Of a stretch of 64,000 nt of DNA, positions 62,001 through 64,000 are shown piece after piece. The translations under genes were made by a program, and so were the position numbers. Every line of letters begins with the position of its first letter. Within the stretch, counting starts at the first letter, position 1. The stretch comes from Styela clava (lineage: Eukaryota; Chordata; Ascidiacea; Stolidobranchia; Styelidae). The notes beneath the pieces were generated by a model. It was not told the origin of the DNA. It worked only from the letters and a program-made list of their open reading frames with translations, and made no database searches. The stretch lies in contig NC_135252.1 of the NCBI RefSeq assembly GCF_964204865.1, positions 17,753,383 through 17,817,382 of the forward strand. The letters are read 5' to 3'.

Positions 62001-64000
62001 ATATATAAGATTTATGTATATTCTAGTATCTGGCTGTTCAGCAGTTGGTATAAAGTATCATTGTCAAGCACGTTCAAATCCTATACTCCTTTACTTTTGT
62101 GAAAACAACCAAATATTTACAAATTTTTATTATTTCCAGCATAAAATTTTTTATTTTTCAATAAATTAAGATCCCAATTAATTGGAAACCGCGGGTTATT
62201 ACTCAACCGAGTGGCAGCTCATCAAATATATTACACATACATAGCACCGGTATTGTAGGAAAGCGCACAAGTCTAGCATAAGATATTTTTCGGCAACACG
62301 AAAGGGTGTGTGCGATAAAACATATTTAGCGACAGATATTGATTCAGTGCAGCAACAACATTGATACTAAGGAGGAAATTGCCGGGAACTTTGTTAGCTG
62401 ATTACCATATTATGAATTTGGGCATTAACATTCTGCTTAAACATTTAAAGCCAAGTTACGCATATATCTATCGCACGTTGTCTCGCCATTTTTGTGCTAA
62501 AATAACATATTTTTATGCAATCACTTTCCATAACATTCGATTATCATACAAACCGTCATTAATTCATTGTAAGAAAAGATGGATTCTTTGTCGAATCGCA
62601 CCACACAATTGTATTTCCTAAAAGCGAGATACGCCACGAAAAACATCGAGCGCTTCGCTGAAACTCTAACGTCATAAAAATCTATCACGCATGGCTGATC
62701 CTGTGTTGTTTTTGCATCAATGGTTTGACGTCATGGAACGTCGAGATATTCTTCCGCTGTGACTTTCATTTCGCCGTTTTTTAGGCCTCGTCTGGTCTGG
62801 AAATTACTTCGATGGAGTCCGTGTTCTAAATTTAGACGTTCAAATAAAAATAGTAGAATGACACGTGAGGGCTGTAAGCGTGTGAATTTTTTGTTTATCT
62901 TTTTTTAATAGGACGGCTGGAGTTAGGCAAATCCGTAATAATTGAAAGTGTAGTAGAATTGTTTTTTTTTCGCTGTGTTGTTTTGCTGTTCAGGAATTTG
63001 CCGAATTTCGTTGTGCATAGAAAAATAGTAGATGGGCAAACTTGTTTGCTGTTCGCGTTAAGCTGGTATCCTGTCACCGGAAAAGAGACCTAGCCTTTTG
63101 TAAATCGCCCGTGAGTATTGTTGAAAGATTTACGTAACGTTTAGTCTGTTAGTACACTGGCAGACTGACGTGAGTTATGAGAGAAGTTATTGTTAGGCTA
63201 CTTCCCCAAGTAAAAAAATTGAATGCTTATTTCTCAACGATACCGTACAATATACGGTGCCTTTTCAATTTACTGGCAAATTCCGAAATTATTGGTTTTA
63301 ATTGTGTGGTATTGCATATTAAATTTCAAATTAATCTATGTCTGTATGTTCTTACTACTGTACTATAGCCTAGTTTGACTATGCTACTGGTATGGGTATC
63401 CAGGTGTACATTATTCAGGTGTACAATACCTCTGCCTAATCAAATGCATTTTATAATGGTAACTTCCATATACATATGATTTAAACTTTCTCTTTTCAAT
63501 GCATCTTGATACTTCTAACCCTAATCTAGTCATCATGTCATATTTTTGTGTTTGGTGATAATTTTCCTTTTTCGAATCTAGCAAGAGACCAAGGTGGCCG
63601 AATTAGGATATATTTTATCAATTGACTGACTTAACCTTTATATGACTGGAAAATTAAATGTATTGAATAATCAGATATTTTCGATGTAGCGAATAGTTGG
63701 TTTTATTTAGTTGTTATTTTCAGTATTGATATTGGACTAAAACAAAAAAATATGTCGCGTTCAACATTGATGTTCAACTGTATTAAACCAATCAACTAGT
63801 CAATGGTGTGATTGTCACAATTTTTTTTCATTACATAATACATACCATATTCTATTACTGCTGATATACATTAAACTTGAACCTATTACTCAATAATAGA
63901 TATAATCGGTATATAGTTTTCAAACTAATATGATATTTGGAGTGAAAAATTAATTTTTAATAAATGAATGTTGAAAATTTGCAATTTTTCAGAGAATTCA

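Larger units (their letters stand above)
54534..64000. other. 3' flank of the BCL6-like gene and gene-poor DNA
   Basis: A polyadenylation signal AATAAA occurs at 55206-55211. Repeats are at about 56850-56950, 57514-57795 and 59140-59380, and an AT microsatellite at 55806-55830. The stretch 60790-61080 is GC-richer with CCAAT-like and CRE-like (TGACGTCA-type) motifs and ends with ATGAATAGC ... CAGAAG|GTAAGA. It could be a promoter or 5' exon of a gene running beyond the window. No gene can be asserted. Confidence 0.45.

Overview
The window is nuclear DNA from an animal, most likely an ascidian tunicate. It is AT-rich, its genes are split by many GT-AG introns, and it is crowded with short non-autonomous DNA transposons. 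The lineage call rests on an actin with the N-terminus known from ascidian muscle actins (MSDGEED...), a chordate BCL6-type BTB/zinc-finger gene, and a kringle-plus-trypsin protease. The species cannot be fixed from the sequence.

Layout: (i) 454-5074, minus strand, a secreted protease with a Cys/Trp-rich segment, one kringle, a Thr/Pro linker and a complete trypsin domain. (ii) 6933-7004, a tRNA-Glu(TTC). (iii) 7929-30822, a cluster of four intact paralogues of a small P-loop sulfotransferase-like protein with a C-terminal membrane anchor. Two lie on the minus strand (7929-11193, 13853-16237) and two on the plus strand (19924-23538, 27294-30822). All have the same five-exon structure and intron phases 0-0-1-0. 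A decayed last exon lies at 25097-25229. (iv) 33148-33471, an unrecognised terminal exon or orphan ORF ending in a CaaX-like tetrapeptide. (v) 37297-38711, minus strand, a three-exon muscle-type actin with a TATA box and a perfect CArg box upstream. (vi) About 39.0-47.7 kb, a gene-poor stretch in front of (vii) a twelve-exon BCL6-like BTB/zinc-finger repressor at 47725-54533. (viii) 54.5-64 kb, its 3' flank and more gene-poor DNA.

Mobile DNA fills most introns and spacers. The best-supported family (termini GGTACTCCCGAAGTATG) has six copies, three of them flanked by perfect 8-bp target duplications. Several hAT-like MITE families also keep 7-9 bp duplications. Two tRNA-derived SINE-like copies, a GTT-rich dispersed repeat and a further AT-rich family complete the picture. 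All exon structures were worked out by hand from reading frame, splice sites and intron phase; no similarity search was run. No CRISPR array, prokaryotic operon or other defence-type system is present. The most distinctive thing here is the tail-anchored sulfotransferase-like cluster.
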